Source: Artocarpus heterophyllus
Lineage: Eukaryota > Streptophyta > Magnoliopsida > Rosales > Moraceae
DNA: 64,000 bases
Assembly (NCBI GenBank): GCA_025403435.1
Contig: CM046342.1
Span: forward strand, 18,003,596-18,067,595
Direction of reading: 5' to 3'
The notes under the pieces were generated by a model that was given only the letters and a program-made list of their open reading frames with translations, was not told where the DNA came from and made no database searches. Position numbers and translations under genes: made by a program. Below are positions 1 to 12,997 of this stretch, one piece after another. Within the stretch, counting starts at the first letter, position 1. Each line of letters starts with the position of its first letter.

Positions 1-1682
1 GCACTAATCACGTGCTTGTAAAGGAAGGAACGTTGCTTGTTACCCAATCTACTTTATTTCTATAGTTCAAATTTCTAATTTTAAATGACGCATTTATTAA
101 AAAAAAAATAGAAACTTTTAGAAACAGGAAACTGGGAGAACAAGTCTTGAACTGCATAGGAAACCTTTCCCTATGCCTATATAAAATGCGCGTTCAGATG
201 GGAGACTCGACCCCCGAGTGGGTCCCTGCTCAGGGAGAGACCTCGGCTTGGATGGTGGCTCCCTTCGACGAATTGTGGGCGAGAGGTCCCTGCTTGGAAG
301 AGGGACGTAGCTCGAAGTTTTGCCTTAGACTGTATAAACATATTTGACTTACTTTTCATTCACTTTTAGAGGCCAATCATAATATTTTTCGTATCTGCGT
401 TTTCACTTCGCAGTATACTCATAGTACTTCGGCCTCCTTTTTTACACTGGGTTAGGTCTCAGAGGACTCTACATCATATTTATATTATTTGTACCTATGT
501 GTTTATATCACAATTTTATAAATAATTGTGATATAAAATTCATTTTATGGATATTATTTACAAATTTTTGAGTAATTAAACTCATAAAATCTGTATTCGG
601 CAATATCCAACATTGCATCACATTTGCTATGAAATTTGCAATCAATGCTATTTATTCATACTTTATCGTAATTTTTACAAAAAATTACATTTTTAAAAAG
701 TAAATTCATTAATTAAACCTAATTAAATATTATATTTTATTAATGAATTTTTTTCCGTCATTACACGTTACATTAACGGTTTCAATAAGACTATTTTATT
801 TTCAATAGAAATGACATGCACTAAGAACGCTCAATTAAAGATTTCATACTTTAATTAAATAATCAATATATTAATAGTTATATATTATTGACTATTTTAC
901 TTATCATTTTTAAATATTATCCTCATATATATATAACATTTATATACAATATCTAAGGTCATATAAATAATTATAGAATTTTAATGATATTTATAAAGTA
1001 TTCAAAATACATGCATATAAATACAATGAAAATTCACTTTATTTCCTTATAAATATATTATTTATAAAAAATCATATGTTTTAAACGCATCTATCTTAAC
1101 ATATTACATTATATAGAAAAAAATGACATAAATATATATATATATATATAGCGTATATTAGTGGTGTTCGAAATATATGATATTGATCCATGATAAGCAA
1201 AACTCTTGTCAGGCCTTTTAAAAATCGTTGTTACTCTAAACAATTATCATATTATTTGTCCAACTTCCACTTACAGTGTGAGATGCTCCTTCGTGAGGGA
1301 GATGTAGTCTTTGTCTACGTATACACACAATAAAATTAACAATGTAAATGTTTTGGTAGGAGATTGAATATATCTACTATACTTGATACAAGTATACTTT
1401 AAACCGTGAAATCTTTCGGCTATTTTTTCCCCATTTATTTCGTTTACTTTGATGTAATCTCAGTCAAAATCGTTAGACATATACACGGCTAGTTGGTATA
1501 TTCTAATCCGGAAAGCTGTTAGCCAACTTTTAGAAAAAGTACAAATAAAGTTCAATGATAAGCGGGCATGTGAGCATCTGGGGGTCCACCACCAATCAAA
1601 GCGTTCTGTCACGGGTGAAGCAACGCGTGAGTTTATGTCCAACTGTCTTATGGACTTATCCTAATGACTTTATTTTATTTTG
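1..1682. other. Intergenic AT-rich DNA, possible LTR remnant at 130-480
   Basis: I see no gene here. About 130-480 is more GC-rich than its surroundings, with a TATA-like tatataaaatg near 178 and two diverged copies of a GGTCCCTGCT motif (about 220 and 280). That resembles a piece of a retrotransposon LTR, but no partner LTR or target duplication was found. The rest is AT-rich, with a short (AT)n run near 1133-1150. Confidence 0.4.
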
Positions 1683-2430
1683 GGATTAATTACATCTTCA
1701 TTTGCTTTTTCTTTTTCTTTTTTTTTTTGTCAAAATAACACCCTCTATGTTGGTTGATCTTTAAAGTTGACTAAAGTTTACCTCTTAAATCTTCTTAAAA
1801 TGTTAAAAATGTCCTTCCATGGGTAACAAAATTTTCAAATAAAAAACAGATTTTTTATGAAAAAATAGAAAACATATAACTTTTTTGAGGGAAAAAATGA
1901 CATAAAATTTTTAAAATTTTACATTCAATATAACAAACTTGCCCCTAAAAAAGTAACAAATTTGACAAAAAAAAAAAAAGATTCCTCTCTCCTCTTTAGG
2001 TTCCCGATAGCGTAGAGGGGGGCAAGGGATGGGTAGCGGACGATAGGGCTAGGAGGCGGAGGGGAGGTGCGATTGGGGGGAGGGGGTGGTGGTTGGTGGA
2101 GCGGCTAACGACGGAGTTGTGATGGGGGTGGGGTGGGTGATTTGTGACAAAGGTTGGTGTGGGGCCAACGGGACTGGTGGGGGAGGGGGGTCTCAACAGG
2201 GTGGGGAGTCCGGTGGGGGAGGTTGGATTGAGAGGCTCTATTGGGCTAGGTTAGATTAGTAAGGTTTTTTTGTTTAAATCAATGGATGAGATTAAAAAGG
2301 ATATTTTTATCATTTTAAATAAAAATAATATAGTTAAATTTAGAGGGTGTTAATGTGATTAATTTCAGTCAAAAAGGTGTTTATGTTATCTTGGTAAAAT
2401 AAAGAGGGTATCAGTATAAATTACCATTTA
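1683..2430. mobile_element. Putative non-autonomous Mutator-like element with G-rich core
   Basis: The two ends are diverged inverted copies of each other: both read inward through an ACCCTCT motif and a TTAAAATG(A)TAAAAAT(G)TCC-like block. They flank a GC-rich interior (about 1985-2250) made largely of G runs on the plus strand. No transposase is present and I could not fix the target duplication, so family and limits are tentative. Confidence 0.35.
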
Positions 2431-3286
2431 ATTTATTTTAATTTTTGCTTGAAAGATTATTATTTTTTCAGTTTTGGAAATTTAGACTAAAATTGGTTGC
2501 ATTTCTAAATTTTACTTAACTAATAACATCTATGTCCCATAAAAGGTTAACATTTTATAAAAATAATTACATTAAGTGAAAATATTCTATGTTTAAGAAA
2601 TTTTAACATTACGATATCACACAACAAGCATATGATTAATTTTGCTAAATTACATAATTTTATTGTCAAATTTATATTTAAAGACCAAAATTACTAAAGA
2701 AAAGTTGAGGAGTAATTTGCAAAATAAAAATTCGAATTAAATGTCACAAAACTCAGATGACTAATAAATAACAATGCTAATAACCCTATTAAATCAAATA
2801 AGGATTGTAAAATCCGGGCCCTTTTTGAGTCAATAGAAATGCTTATCTATAGACAACGATGACAAACTAATCTAGGAAACAGCGACGAGAGCCACCGAAC
2901 CTACATGATTATCCATCATCAATAACCAAAAGTCTTCAACAATAAAACAGAGAGAGCTTCTTCTGTGATACCTTATCAATGGTTCGCATTTTGAAACCTT
3001 TAAATAAATTAATTAATTTTTACAAATCTAAATAGTAAAAAAAACGACTTACTGGTGGTTAATTTTTCCAAAAAAAATTGTCAAAAGAGAACCGACGGGA
3101 TAGCCATTGCTTTCCAATATTCATGCAAGCACCGTTTCCAAGACCAATAGCAAAATTTAAATTACTAATGAGAAACACAATGAATACAGTTTCGCCATGA
3201 AATTATTATGAAGAACTATGAAAAAAAAAATACCCGATTAGTAGAATATCATTTTTAAACCCTCATACTGTTTTAATCACCTCTTT
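2431..3286. other. Intergenic AT-rich DNA
   Basis: I see no gene, RNA gene or clear repeat in this stretch. Confidence 0.5.
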
Positions 3287-3825
3287 TAATAGGGTTGTTA
3301 ACGTTAGTGATCTCTAAACTTTATGATCTCTCTTATTTTGCTCTTGAGTTTTAAAAATCACTTTACATCCTAAACTTTCAAAACTCTTTTATTTTATTCT
3401 TGAATTTTAAAAATCACCATTTTACTCTTAAACTTTTAAAGCTTCTTAATTTATCTATTAAATTACCAATTTTCTATTCAAAATTGGCCGAATTAAACTC
3501 AAGTGATTTGCATATAGATCTCTTGTAAGGACAAAGATTAGATTTTATCATTTTTAAGTTTTGTTACACGTTTACACTCTCACTTGACGTATTATTTTAC
3601 CCATATAGGTAACCCATGTGTGACTCATGTGGGTTTATTTTTGTCTATTTGAACAAAAAATTAAAAAATAAGCAACAAAATGAAGAGCTTTGAAGTTCAA
3701 TGGCAAAATAATGATTTTTAAAACTCATGAGATAAGATAAAGAGTTTTAAAAGTTTAGAAAATAAATAGTGATTTCTAAAGTTTTGGGGATAAAATAAGA
3801 GAGACTTTAGTGTTAATAATTCAAT
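3287..3825. mobile_element. Putative foldback / long-TIR non-autonomous element
   Basis: The left 130 or so bases (…CTCTCTTATTTTGC…GAGTTTTAAAAATCA…) recur as a diverged inverted copy at the right end (3700-3825). Each arm is built of subrepeats of the form TTATTTT-ctc-TTAAACTTTTAAAACTC. Long TIRs with subterminal repeats and no coding capacity fit a Mutator-like or foldback non-autonomous element. The target duplication was not resolved. Confidence 0.5.
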
Positions 3826-4323
3826 TTTAATATGATTAATGTGGTGTTTAGTGTATAATGGTTTACACCACTAACTCAACTATAAACAATACCAAACTTT
3901 CATATATTATAGTAAAAAAAATTTACTTATAATATACAATTTTTATATATTACAATAAAGATATTTTTAACTAATAATTCTCACCGCTGTGTTAAACACC
4001 TGTAAGTTCTGATCTTATCCTACAAATTGCATTGACCATACCATAGAAGTCATTCTAATTGGCAGTTATTATTGTTTTGTCCGAACGACACACCGAATAC
4101 ATTCTTACAAGTGAAGAAGTCCGTGCTGAGCAAGTCCTTTTCACTTTCGAGGTCGCTATTGCTACATAAAATATACCATCACCCGCGGGTCATCGAATCA
4201 CCTCTCATAGACTTTTCCATAACAAGCACCTCTTTCTCTCTCTCTCTAAGACGAGCTCCCATTTTCTTTCATTTTCCTCTCTCTCTCAATCAATCTCCGA
4301 TTCGTTATCGTCGGAGGCCAAAG
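3826..4323 (+). promoter_or_regulatory. bHLH gene promoter and 5' UTR
   Basis: A TATA-like cataaaatata lies at 4165-4175. It is followed by a pyrimidine-rich leader with two CTCTCTCT tracts (about 4230-4300) directly before the start codon, typical of plant 5' UTRs. An in-frame ATG at 4072 opens the frame further upstream, but it lies before the TATA-like site, so it is probably not in the mRNA. Confidence 0.55.
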
Positions 4324-7300
4324 ATGTACCCCTCAAGCTCATCTTCACCGTCTCAGAAGCGGACTGGCCTGACTCGGTACGGTTCCGCTCCGAGCTCGCT
4401 CCTCGCCACGGAGGTCGACGCCGTCGTCGGAGCCGAGCGCGAGTTCGGCGCCGTCCTCAGATCGACGCCTTCGCCGCTCGGCGGCGGCCATGGCCACAGC
4501 CACAGCCACTACTTCTCCGGCGACTCGTCGTCGATCACGACCGAGTCAACCTGCAAGGTCAACTCCTCCGCCGAGCAGCATCAGCACAACAAGCCCTTGC
4601 ACAGATCGCACGGCCTCAACGAGATAGCCGCCAGGATCGGATCTTCGTCCTCGTCGTCCTCGGCGGATTCTCCGTTGCCGTCTCTGCTGCGACAGAGGAG
4701 TTCTCCAGCAGGATTCCTTAGCCATCTCACTGCTACTGATAAGAACGCTAATGGTGAGCTAAGCTCAATTTTCCTTTTTCCCTTTTTTTTATTGGTTAAT
4801 TTTCGAGAATTGTTTTCGAACGACAATTTTGTCCCTGCCAAATGAAGAGGAAGAAGAGTTCCGCGTCGACGTGGGGACCACTTGGCCACTTGTTAGTGGT
4901 TTCACGGTTGAATCATCTGAACACTGAATTAATAGTCCCTTTTTTTCATTTATGATTTATGATTTATGATTTCTTTTTAGTTTTATTTTTTTTCCTTTTT
5001 TTCCCCTCAAATTTTGTTATGCTAAATCTGGTCGTAAGAGGTTTGGTTGTGAAATGGTATATTTGTGGAATTCATTTATTTATTTATTTTTTGATAATGA
5101 AGTTTTTATTTATTAAACAACTAACCATTAGGTTTAGGAATTTCAAGCATAATTTTTGGAGATTGTAGCATTTTAATGCAAAGAAACTTCATTAAGTTGA
5201 GACCATTAAGCTTTGAAGTTCAGTTAAGGACGTAATAAATGATTTTTAATGACCGCGCGAACATTCATGTGTAAGCATGGGACGTAGCTTTTTTTTTTCT
5301 TTTTTTTTTAAATGAATGGTCGTATCATATGTCTCCTTTCCAACATTGTATTTAGTATTAGTATCACCAGCTCTTTATTGCATGTCCCTTACGGTACACT
5401 CCTTTGATTTCTATTTTTGTATTTAATTTCACACTTGAAGATCAAGGTTCTATTATTTTTTTTTTTTATATTAATTTTAGGTATATTCAAGTTGAACATT
5501 TTATCGTAGTAGATAAAGATGATTGTTTTCTAAATATACCGTAACCTTACGTTGATTTGGAATTTAAGGAAATGTATCTTATGGCTCTTTTCCCAAGGTT
5601 TAGGCCTTGTTTTGGGGCAAGGACGGAGCCATAAAAATTAGTCACCAGTAGTGGAGCGTATGATACTATTGTCAAGAAAAATTAAATGAATTAAGATATA
5701 GAACTTTAGAAACAGTGGAACATAATTTCAAGGAATGTAGAATTGTTTTTTAAAGGGGGCAGAATATAATTATTATAAAATTTATAGACAATATTAAAAT
5801 AAAAATAAAAAATTAGGTGGCTCCGCCCTTGTTTGGTGGAGGGAAATGCGGGAAGATAGATCACGGTGGGAGAATCAGCGGGTGGATGTTTATACTTCTA
5901 GTTGTTTATTAGTAGGAAAGATTAGAGAAGAGAATGGAGTAGGGTGAGGGATTCAAAATCTTCCCCAAGACTCCGATTTTGATCCTTCCAAAGTTGAAGT
6001 CTTGGAGGGAATCCTTACCAAACACAATGCAGGGAAAAAAAATCCTTCCTTTCTTTTTTATTTTTCTTTACCAAAGTATTGTAGCATTCCTTCTTATTTT
6101 CTTTCTCCCTTACCAAGCACAACATTATCCTCTCTCTTAAATCAATTGGCAACATATATAACAAGTGAATTGCTCTTTGTATTTGTTAGTTTTTTTTTTT
6201 AAAATGCAGAATTTATGAATAGCTTAAACCGGTTTAAAGAGTATGCTTTGCAACATTGACTAGTACAAAACAATCAAGTGTGGCAGGGATGTGTAACTTA
6301 TTGCTCCATCTCTTTTATAACTAGTTTCCTGAAACGTGCCTAGTTATCTGCCAAAACAATTGGAATGTGTAGCTTTTTTGTTCTTCTGGTCTAAATTGGA
6401 AATTCTTAATATGTAACTCAGGAGTATGTTTTAAGACCTGTAAATGACATGATTATAGATGTAATTGAGTGTTGAATGTCTTCTCTGTTTTCTGAAAATA
6501 TGAACAGCTGGAGGGTTTACACTTACAAGGGGAACAGGAGGTTATGGCTCCCGAAGTGGTAATAATTGTGGACATGGAGTGTCAAGGTTGAGGTCTCAAT
6601 TGAGTTTCACCAGACAAGATTCTCTTTCTCAAATTTCTGAAGTAAGTGAAAACATTATTGACGGCGTCAACTCTGAAAATGGCCAACATAACGCCACACA
6701 TTCTTTTGCCACTAGCTTTGGAATGGACTCCTGGGACAATACCAATTCTATCGACTTTTCTGCTCCACCAAGCAAACAAGCTAAAACTATGGACGGAGAC
6801 ATATATAACTGTCTTAATGTTTTAGAATCTCAGGTACTTACACTTTTGGCTGTTTATAGCTGTGTTTTTTTTAGCATATTAATCTGATGAACTTTCTTTG
6901 TAGTTCACGGGTCACTCGCATTTTCTGATTCAGTTATTAAAACCAAACTATAAGTTCTCTAATCTCACTGAACGTGACTAATAGAAGTCTGAAGACTAAA
7001 TCTGTTAAACTGTTTTAAAGATTGAGTGTCTATTTGGCACTTTAGTTTCAACTCATCAGTTCTAACTATGAACAGTGTAATGTTCTCAATAGCTACAGTA
7101 AAAAACAAAAAGTTGCTACAGTGTAACGCTTTCACTTGCTACAATTAAACTTAAAACTTCAGTTACTACTGAAGTGTCAAATGACCTATGAATAAACTAA
7201 AGATGACTGGGATAAGCTACAAGCGTTTATATTATTTCTCCAGCTGCACTATTCACGGAAAAAGAAAAGAAGCAGCTCATATATTTTTATGAACCAATTC

Positions 7301-10239
7301 TGGTTTCCTGTGATGAGTTATTTTAATTTTCACATAAAGCCTAACGCATAGATCTGTTTTGTTTCTGATTTATTCTTCACTTCAGTTTAGCCTTCCGCAG
7401 ACAAGTCTAGAAATGACAGCAGTGGAGAAGCTACTTCACATACCTGAGGACTCTGTTCCCTGCAAAATTCGCGCCAAGCGAGGTTGTGCAACGCATCCAC
7501 GAAGTATTGCTGAAAGGGTTAGTAAATTGTAAATACGTTACAGATAATACAAGCACCCTTTTGCTGATAGGATTAGGTGTTTTAAATTTTGAATCCGTGT
7601 CAATGAGGGTCATTTTTGGATAGAACGCTATCTTTGGCAAAGATGGTATGGTGTTCATGACATCTAATTAACAAACATTATCTATATTTTATTATTGTCG
7701 TCGTTGTTCTCATCATCATTATAATTATTATTTTTTTTTGTGTGTGTGTGTTTTAAGTCTTTCTTGTTGCCCCAATCTTCTTTTTTCTTTTTTTTTTTTT
7801 TTCAGCAAATTAGAAAGCATTATTCTGGACTTGCTATTGCATAAAGTTATATACATAAAATTGTACTGATTTCAGATAACTTATGTTTATTGATTTATAT
7901 ACAGGAGAGAAGAACCAGAATAAGTGGTAAACTAAAAAAACTTCAAGAGCTTGTCCCAAACATGGATAAGGTAATAATGTTATACTTGTAAAATAATGTT
8001 ATACTTGTAAAAACTGAATCTTGCTCAATGTTACTGGTATGTGTGATTTATGGGGCATTAGTTTCATTCAGTTCGAATTGAAAACATTATAACTATTCAA
8101 CTTTTGTAGTAGAAAATACTGTAGCAAGACCAATTGGAACCAAAACTTCTTGGTTCAAACTGACGAAATAAACACCCTCTTGTATCTTTTTATAAATTAT
8201 TTTGCTTGGTTAAGATTTAATTGCTCTAAATATATTTCGTTCATTTGTTTTTGGGACCTATGTTAACTTTCAACTTATTGATGCTAAATTATTCAACAGT
8301 TACTTTGTGTTCGTATTATCGGTTAGGTTTGAGTCTCAATCAGAAGACTAACCTGCCAAAGTTTATGTATCTTTGTGTGCTTGTCTGTTTGTTTTCAATA
8401 CGTGGGTGGCATTATAACACATGATTCAAGAATGTGTTCTATGATTTACTACGTAATACTCACAAAAAAAGAAGAAGGAAGTTTTACTGCATTGTACATT
8501 TTTTCAATACTGGTCCTCATGAGAGAGCAATGTAATGACCTTTGATTTGTTGACCTGGACACTACATCTAGATTTCCTAAGATGATAGAGCTAATTGTTT
8601 GGAAAGATTTTCTCTATCAGGGGATTTGATCGTTTGGACAGTGTCACATGATAAGTTAGCCATGCTCTGATGGATATCATAGCAGTGTGTTGTTGGGTTG
8701 TCCTTCCCATTCAGGGATTTGATCCTCCTTTTTCTTAGAGCTAATTGAGTCATGCCCATCTATTGTCCAGCCCGCTAAGGGGGCATACAACGCAGCTCTT
8801 GTGTAATAGTGTATTTGACGAACTTACCAATTCCAAAAGTGGAAGCTAGAATGTGGAGACCTCAAGCTCGAAAAACTGCGTCAAATGAAAGTACAAGTGT
8901 AGTAAAAAGTTTTATGGACCGTCCAATGCAGTCAGGAGCACGAAGAATCATTACCAATTTATTTGATTTAGGTAGTGAGTGTGAGCTTGAGCAATGAATA
9001 CTAGTATAATGAGCCCGTCAAATGTATATGACGTAAGTTAGATTTAGGTAGGAATGTGAGTTCAGCAATGGACTAGTATCAGCAAATTGCTAGATTCAGT
9101 CATAGGGTAAGAGTGCAGATTACCATGTAAGTCATCGGGGACAAAAGCAGACAATATCATTGATCATATTTTTATGTATTTACCATTAGTGGTGATGAAT
9201 AACACTCATGGTGGGAACTTTCTTTGAAATTGTGGTCGCAGCAAACAAGCTACGCAGACATGTTGGATTTGGCCGTACAACATATCAAGGGCCTTCAAAA
9301 CCAAGTCCAGGTTTGTTACGACTCTGCAAATAATAACATTGTCCTTTGTGCTACTATCATTGTTTTCCTTTTCTGTGTAATTTGAGACTGTCTCGATTGG
9401 ACGATCATGCTTTGCATGTCTTTTGTCTCATACTTGTGTAGACAAAAAGATAAGAACAATACTAGGAATTCCAACTTCTGCACCCAATTTTTTCATAAAA
9501 AGACCAAATTCCGCATCAACTTTTGACACCAACAAAGGTGGCAGGTCCACCATGTAAACTGACCACCTTAAAAAAATTGGGGGGAGTTTTGTTCATAGAT
9601 TCACGTGGGTTTGAACCCACAAGCCTGGTTCAAATGGTGGTTGGATGTGCGTTTAACTGAGGTAGTTTTGAACCTAATATGATGTTAGAACCTATCTTAA
9701 ACCAATTTTTTAAAACTTACTCCCCCCACCCTTAAATGCAAATAGGTTTGAACCTATTTGCTATATTACAGGACTCCATTTGTGATTTTTTTCACAATTC
9801 TCACCATCCAGTTCCTTGATATAATGTGTTATTCCTATCTAGAATCTACGCTTCCAAACGACATAGGTTCAGAATTTTCAATTCAAACCAAAAAGGTTCA
9901 AAACTATACAAATTTGAATCAAACTTACGCTTAAGTGATTCCAAGTCTAGTCACCGTCATTTGGCAAGAAATATTGGTGCACAAGTTGGTGGCCAACTAT
10001 AAAAAGAATGCCACATTGCCATGCATTTTGTATGAAGTTGACTTTTCAATGTTCTTTTTCTCTTCACAGCACACACGGGAACTTGTTATCAATCTTGGAC
10101 TTTTTTTTCCCCAAAGAATTAGAACTATAATTAATCTTGCTTTAAAGTCATATGACATGTTTCTGTTTTTTTTACCCCTTAACAGAAGCTCAACAAAGAA
10201 GTCGAGCATTGCAGTTGTGGTTGTAAACAAACCACATAG
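4324..10239 (+). CDS. bHLH transcription factor, bHLH128/129 type (six exons)
   Basis: Exons: 4324-4753, 6508-6833, 7386-7517, 7905-7970, 9242-9310 and 10186-10239. All introns are GT-AG and the joined frame is open for 358 codons, the usual size for this subgroup. The N-terminus has the family motif LTRYGSAPSSLL, His and Ser runs, and a conserved LSFTRQDSLSQISE block (residues 175-188). The basic region starts near R281 (RAKRGCATHPRSIAER), with Glu295 and Arg298/299 as the expected DNA contacts. Helix 1 is in exon 4 (KLKKLQELVPNMDK), helix 2 in exon 5 (YADMLDLAVQHIKGLQ), and a Cys-rich tail CSCGC ends the protein. Known relatives (AKS/FBH group) are nuclear E-box binders acting in guard-cell potassium-channel expression and CONSTANS activation. 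Loop wording (SGKLKKLQ, QTSYADMLDLAV) is closest to bHLH128/129 as I remember them. The start was chosen because MYPSSSS is the family N-terminus. Function in this plant is inferred. Confidence 0.93.
5616..5828. mobile_element. MITE in bHLH intron 1 (hAT-like)
   Basis: Inverted ends GGCAAGGACGGAGCCA and TGGCTCCGCCC enclose about 213 bp of AT-rich non-coding DNA. The flanks TTGTTTTGG (5607-5615) and TTGTTTGG (5829-5836) look like an 8-bp target duplication with one extra T on the left, which fits a hAT-type insertion. Confidence 0.65.
5837..6121. mobile_element. Possible second MITE interrupted by the 5616-5828 MITE
   Basis: TTTGGTGGAGGGAAA at about 5832 is matched by the inverted CTTTCTCCCTTACCAAGC at about 6100-6118. 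The first MITE sits inside the left terminus of this element, giving a nested pair. No target duplication was confirmed. Confidence 0.35.
7027..7190. mobile_element. MITE-like element in bHLH intron 2
   Basis: The left end GTCTATTTGGCACTTTAGT and the inverted right end (GTCATTTGACACTTCAGT on the other strand) flank an interior with repeated GCTACAGT motifs. That layout is shared with other short elements in this window. The target duplication is unclear. Confidence 0.5.
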
Positions 10240-10935
10240 AGTTCTCTAATGACAGGAGATGACTAAAATGGCTTCAGATCATCGGGGTTCAGAAGGTGGG
10301 GGATCGGATTGAGACCAATTTTGTCGCCATCTTAGGTTTGATAGCAATTGAAAAAAAGTAGAATTAGAGTCTTACAAGTTCACGGAAGTTGTCCTTGCAT
10401 ACTTTTTTGGTGATTTGAATCTGCAGAAAGTTCTTGCAATAAACATGTATATATGACGAAGTAACCGTCATGTAAGTTCGTGAGTGAATTTAACTTTGTT
10501 TTTTCACCAAGGAACTGCGACAAAATTAGTGTTATTTTTTTTCCCCTTCTATAATTGTATTTAACAGCTTAAATTTGTTACTGAATGCGATGAAGAAACT
10601 AAATGTGTAACATTGGGGATATGTTCTTGATGCAAATTGATTGCCCAAGGATCATGTGAATTTAAGCTTTCTTCTTAGCGTCCTGTTTTTATCTTCTTTT
10701 TCTTAAAAATAAAAAATCATTATTTAAGTATCATGTGAATTTTAAACTCGTCTGCCTATGAAGATTGGTGTGGTGGGACAATTTAACGCTCACATCACAG
10801 GAGTATAAAAGGTTAAAAAGAAATACCTACCGAACCGGCCGATCAAGAAGTTGCCTACCATCATTCTAGTTGGAGAGAGATCCTTTTAGGCCATCGAGTG
10901 TCCATCGTCTTCGTTAGAGCTTCGTCCTTGGAGTT
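10240..10935. other. bHLH 3' flank / intergenic
   Basis: Sequence between the bHLH stop codon and the duplicated block. It should hold the bHLH 3' UTR and poly(A) site, but no unambiguous signal stands out. The bHLH and lyase genes converge on this interval. Confidence 0.5.
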
Positions 10936-10970
10936 TAAAAAATATACATCTCGTGACTGCAAAGATCTTA

Positions 10971-11144
10971 TAGGGTGTTTGGAAGGATGGTGGAAATCAA
11001 TGACGGGAACCACTTTTACTGTAGCATGTGAGATTTTTATACTGTAGCATATTTTTTATTTGTTATTGTAGCATGTGGAAGCTTTACACTGTTCATAACT
11101 GAGATTGTGGTGGGAACTGGTTACCACCATTGCCAAACACCCCT
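10971..11144. mobile_element. Tourist/PIF-Harbinger-like MITE with TTA target duplication
   Basis: Ends TAGGGTGTTTGG and CCAAACACCCCTT are inverted, flanked by TTA at 10968-10970 and 11145-11147. Unit B has the empty site (…catcTTAgcaaagc… near 18319-18328), which fixes the insertion precisely and places it after the duplication. The interior carries ACTGTAGCA repeats and no ORF. Confidence 0.88.
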
Positions 11145-11229
11145 TTAGCAAAGCTTGAAAATGCCGAGTTTGTATGGATCAAGAGAGATTTAAACTCTCC
11201 ACCCAAAAAAAAGACTTAAACTCCGCTGT

Positions 11230-11590
11230 TGAAAAAAAAACTTAAAACTTTAGTCCTAACTTGCTTGATAGAGTCCCTGAGCCAATTTTGTTTAACGACT
11301 TGGAATGGTTCCTATCTAGTTAGGCTTTGGTGCTCTCTCTCCCTGTTTTTTTAAGTTCTGTAGGATTTTCTGTTGAGTTTTACTTCTGTCATTAGTCTAG
11401 AGCTTATTTTATGGTCTGGTGGGTTTTTTATTTTTTATTTTTTATTTTTATTTTTAATGTGTTTCTAGCCTTGGTTTTGTTTTCGGCCTTGTGGTGGGCT
11501 CTTCCCCTTGCTGATGTAGTGTTCGCTTGAAGCGGGGCTGCTTTCGGCCTCTTTTCTTGAATGGAATTCAAAAAAAAAAAAAAATGCAAA
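11230..11590 (+). mobile_element. Possible 3' end of a non-LTR retroelement (LINE-like)
   Basis: T-rich, G/T-biased sequence ending in a 14-A tract (about 11572-11585) after TTGAATGGAATTC resembles a plant LINE 3' UTR with poly(A) tail. The counterpart in unit B is about 18440-18870. No reverse transcriptase is visible and the 5' limit is not defined. Confidence 0.3.
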
Positions 11591-12142
11591 TAAAGAGCCG
11601 ATCCACATCCAATCTCCCTATTTACATTCTCCAGCTTAGAATATCCTACTTCAATTGGAGCAAATTCAATCGGTAAACGGAGGGATAGACTTTCAATCCC
11701 AAATAAAATATGCATGCGTCTATATTTGTTTCTCATACAAATGTTTGAGTTACTATTACCTTGCACAATTTATGTTAATGAACATTTGAATTGTATTCTA
11801 TCGTTCTATTCCCTCTTAATTGTTTTAGGTATTTTAAGTTTATTTTCATGAAATTGCATTATTCATTGCACTTAACTGAGCTGGGATGGTAGATTGAACC
11901 TAGCGAATTCAATATCAATTCGGTTAAACACATATACATTGTCCAAAGTTCACGTTCAATGGAACATATTGTGTTATGGATGCTCCAACACGTTCTGTCA
12001 TCAGCTGAATGCCTCCACTTTATCTATTTGGTTGCTTTCCGAATGAAATTTGAAGAATTTATCACCCTAAATACCAGTGCCTTTTTTACAAAAGATGAAA
12101 ACTAGTGATTCATTATCATATATAGAGGAATGACTCTTATTA

Positions 12143-12283
12143 GTTTTAAGTAAAACTTTTTGTTGTTACAGTATAAAACACTCATATGTTACAATGTCAA
12201 AAAAAAAAAAAAGCTATAATGTATAACTCTCACACACTACAGTGTCTTTAACTAATTGGTTCTAACCAATACTCTCCAACACC
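12143..12283. mobile_element. MITE, unit A copy with left terminus deleted
   Basis: Same element as 19456-19611, but about 18 bases of the left terminal repeat are missing. It was present before the duplication and then damaged in this copy. Confidence 0.55.
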
Positions 12284-12965
12284 CTACTCAATTTGTCATT
12301 TTGCCAATCTCTCAAACTCCATTCGACTTCAAGACCAAATTTCATATCCCGTTCGGATTCAAGTCTGATCTATAAATCTACAAATACTTGTTTAGAAAGA
12401 AATAAAAAGACCAACTATAATTGTTTTGTATTTTATTCGGGGAAGGGATAATACAAAGAAATATGGGTGTCATTGCTGTGTGTCGAAAACAAGTATCTTT
12501 TCTTCCCTAGATTTTAAATCACTTGACATATACTACAATGGAAGGTCAAACTCCATGGGATTAAAAGTTCCATCCCACCTGCTTATTGTTTTTGTCGATT
12601 AAAGTGGAGAAACCAGCATGGACTCGGCTGGAGCGCCAACAGAAAAACCCATATGACTGATCTCGTAGTATATTACCATCTTTCGATTTCCACAAAACCA
12701 AACTACGTATGATACAGTATAAGTTATTGCAAACGTCTCAAAAAGCTTGACATCTAATTTTGCAGAAAAATTTAGCATTTCAAAGACCCAAGGAAAGATG
12801 ATTAGAACAAATAAAATAAAGAGACTAATTTTTGGAAAGAAGCTATGCAACTATTTTATTATTTCTCTTTACTATTTCTCCCCTTTGTGAAGGAAGAAGA
12901 ATTGCTCCTTGGTTCACACCATCTGCGCATCCTCAATATTAAAACCCTACGCTATCTCACATGAC

Positions 12966-12966
<1 letters not shown>

Positions 12967-12997
<31 letters not shown>

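Noticed and set aside
9..14. G-box CACGTG as a regulator of the bHLH gene
   Set aside because: It lies more than 4 kb upstream beyond two transposon-like segments; no evidence ties it to the gene.
4581..4889. 102-codon ORF antisense to bHLH exon 1
   Set aside because: It is the shadow of a Ser-rich, GC-rich exon; the sense strand has the family motifs and correct splice sites.
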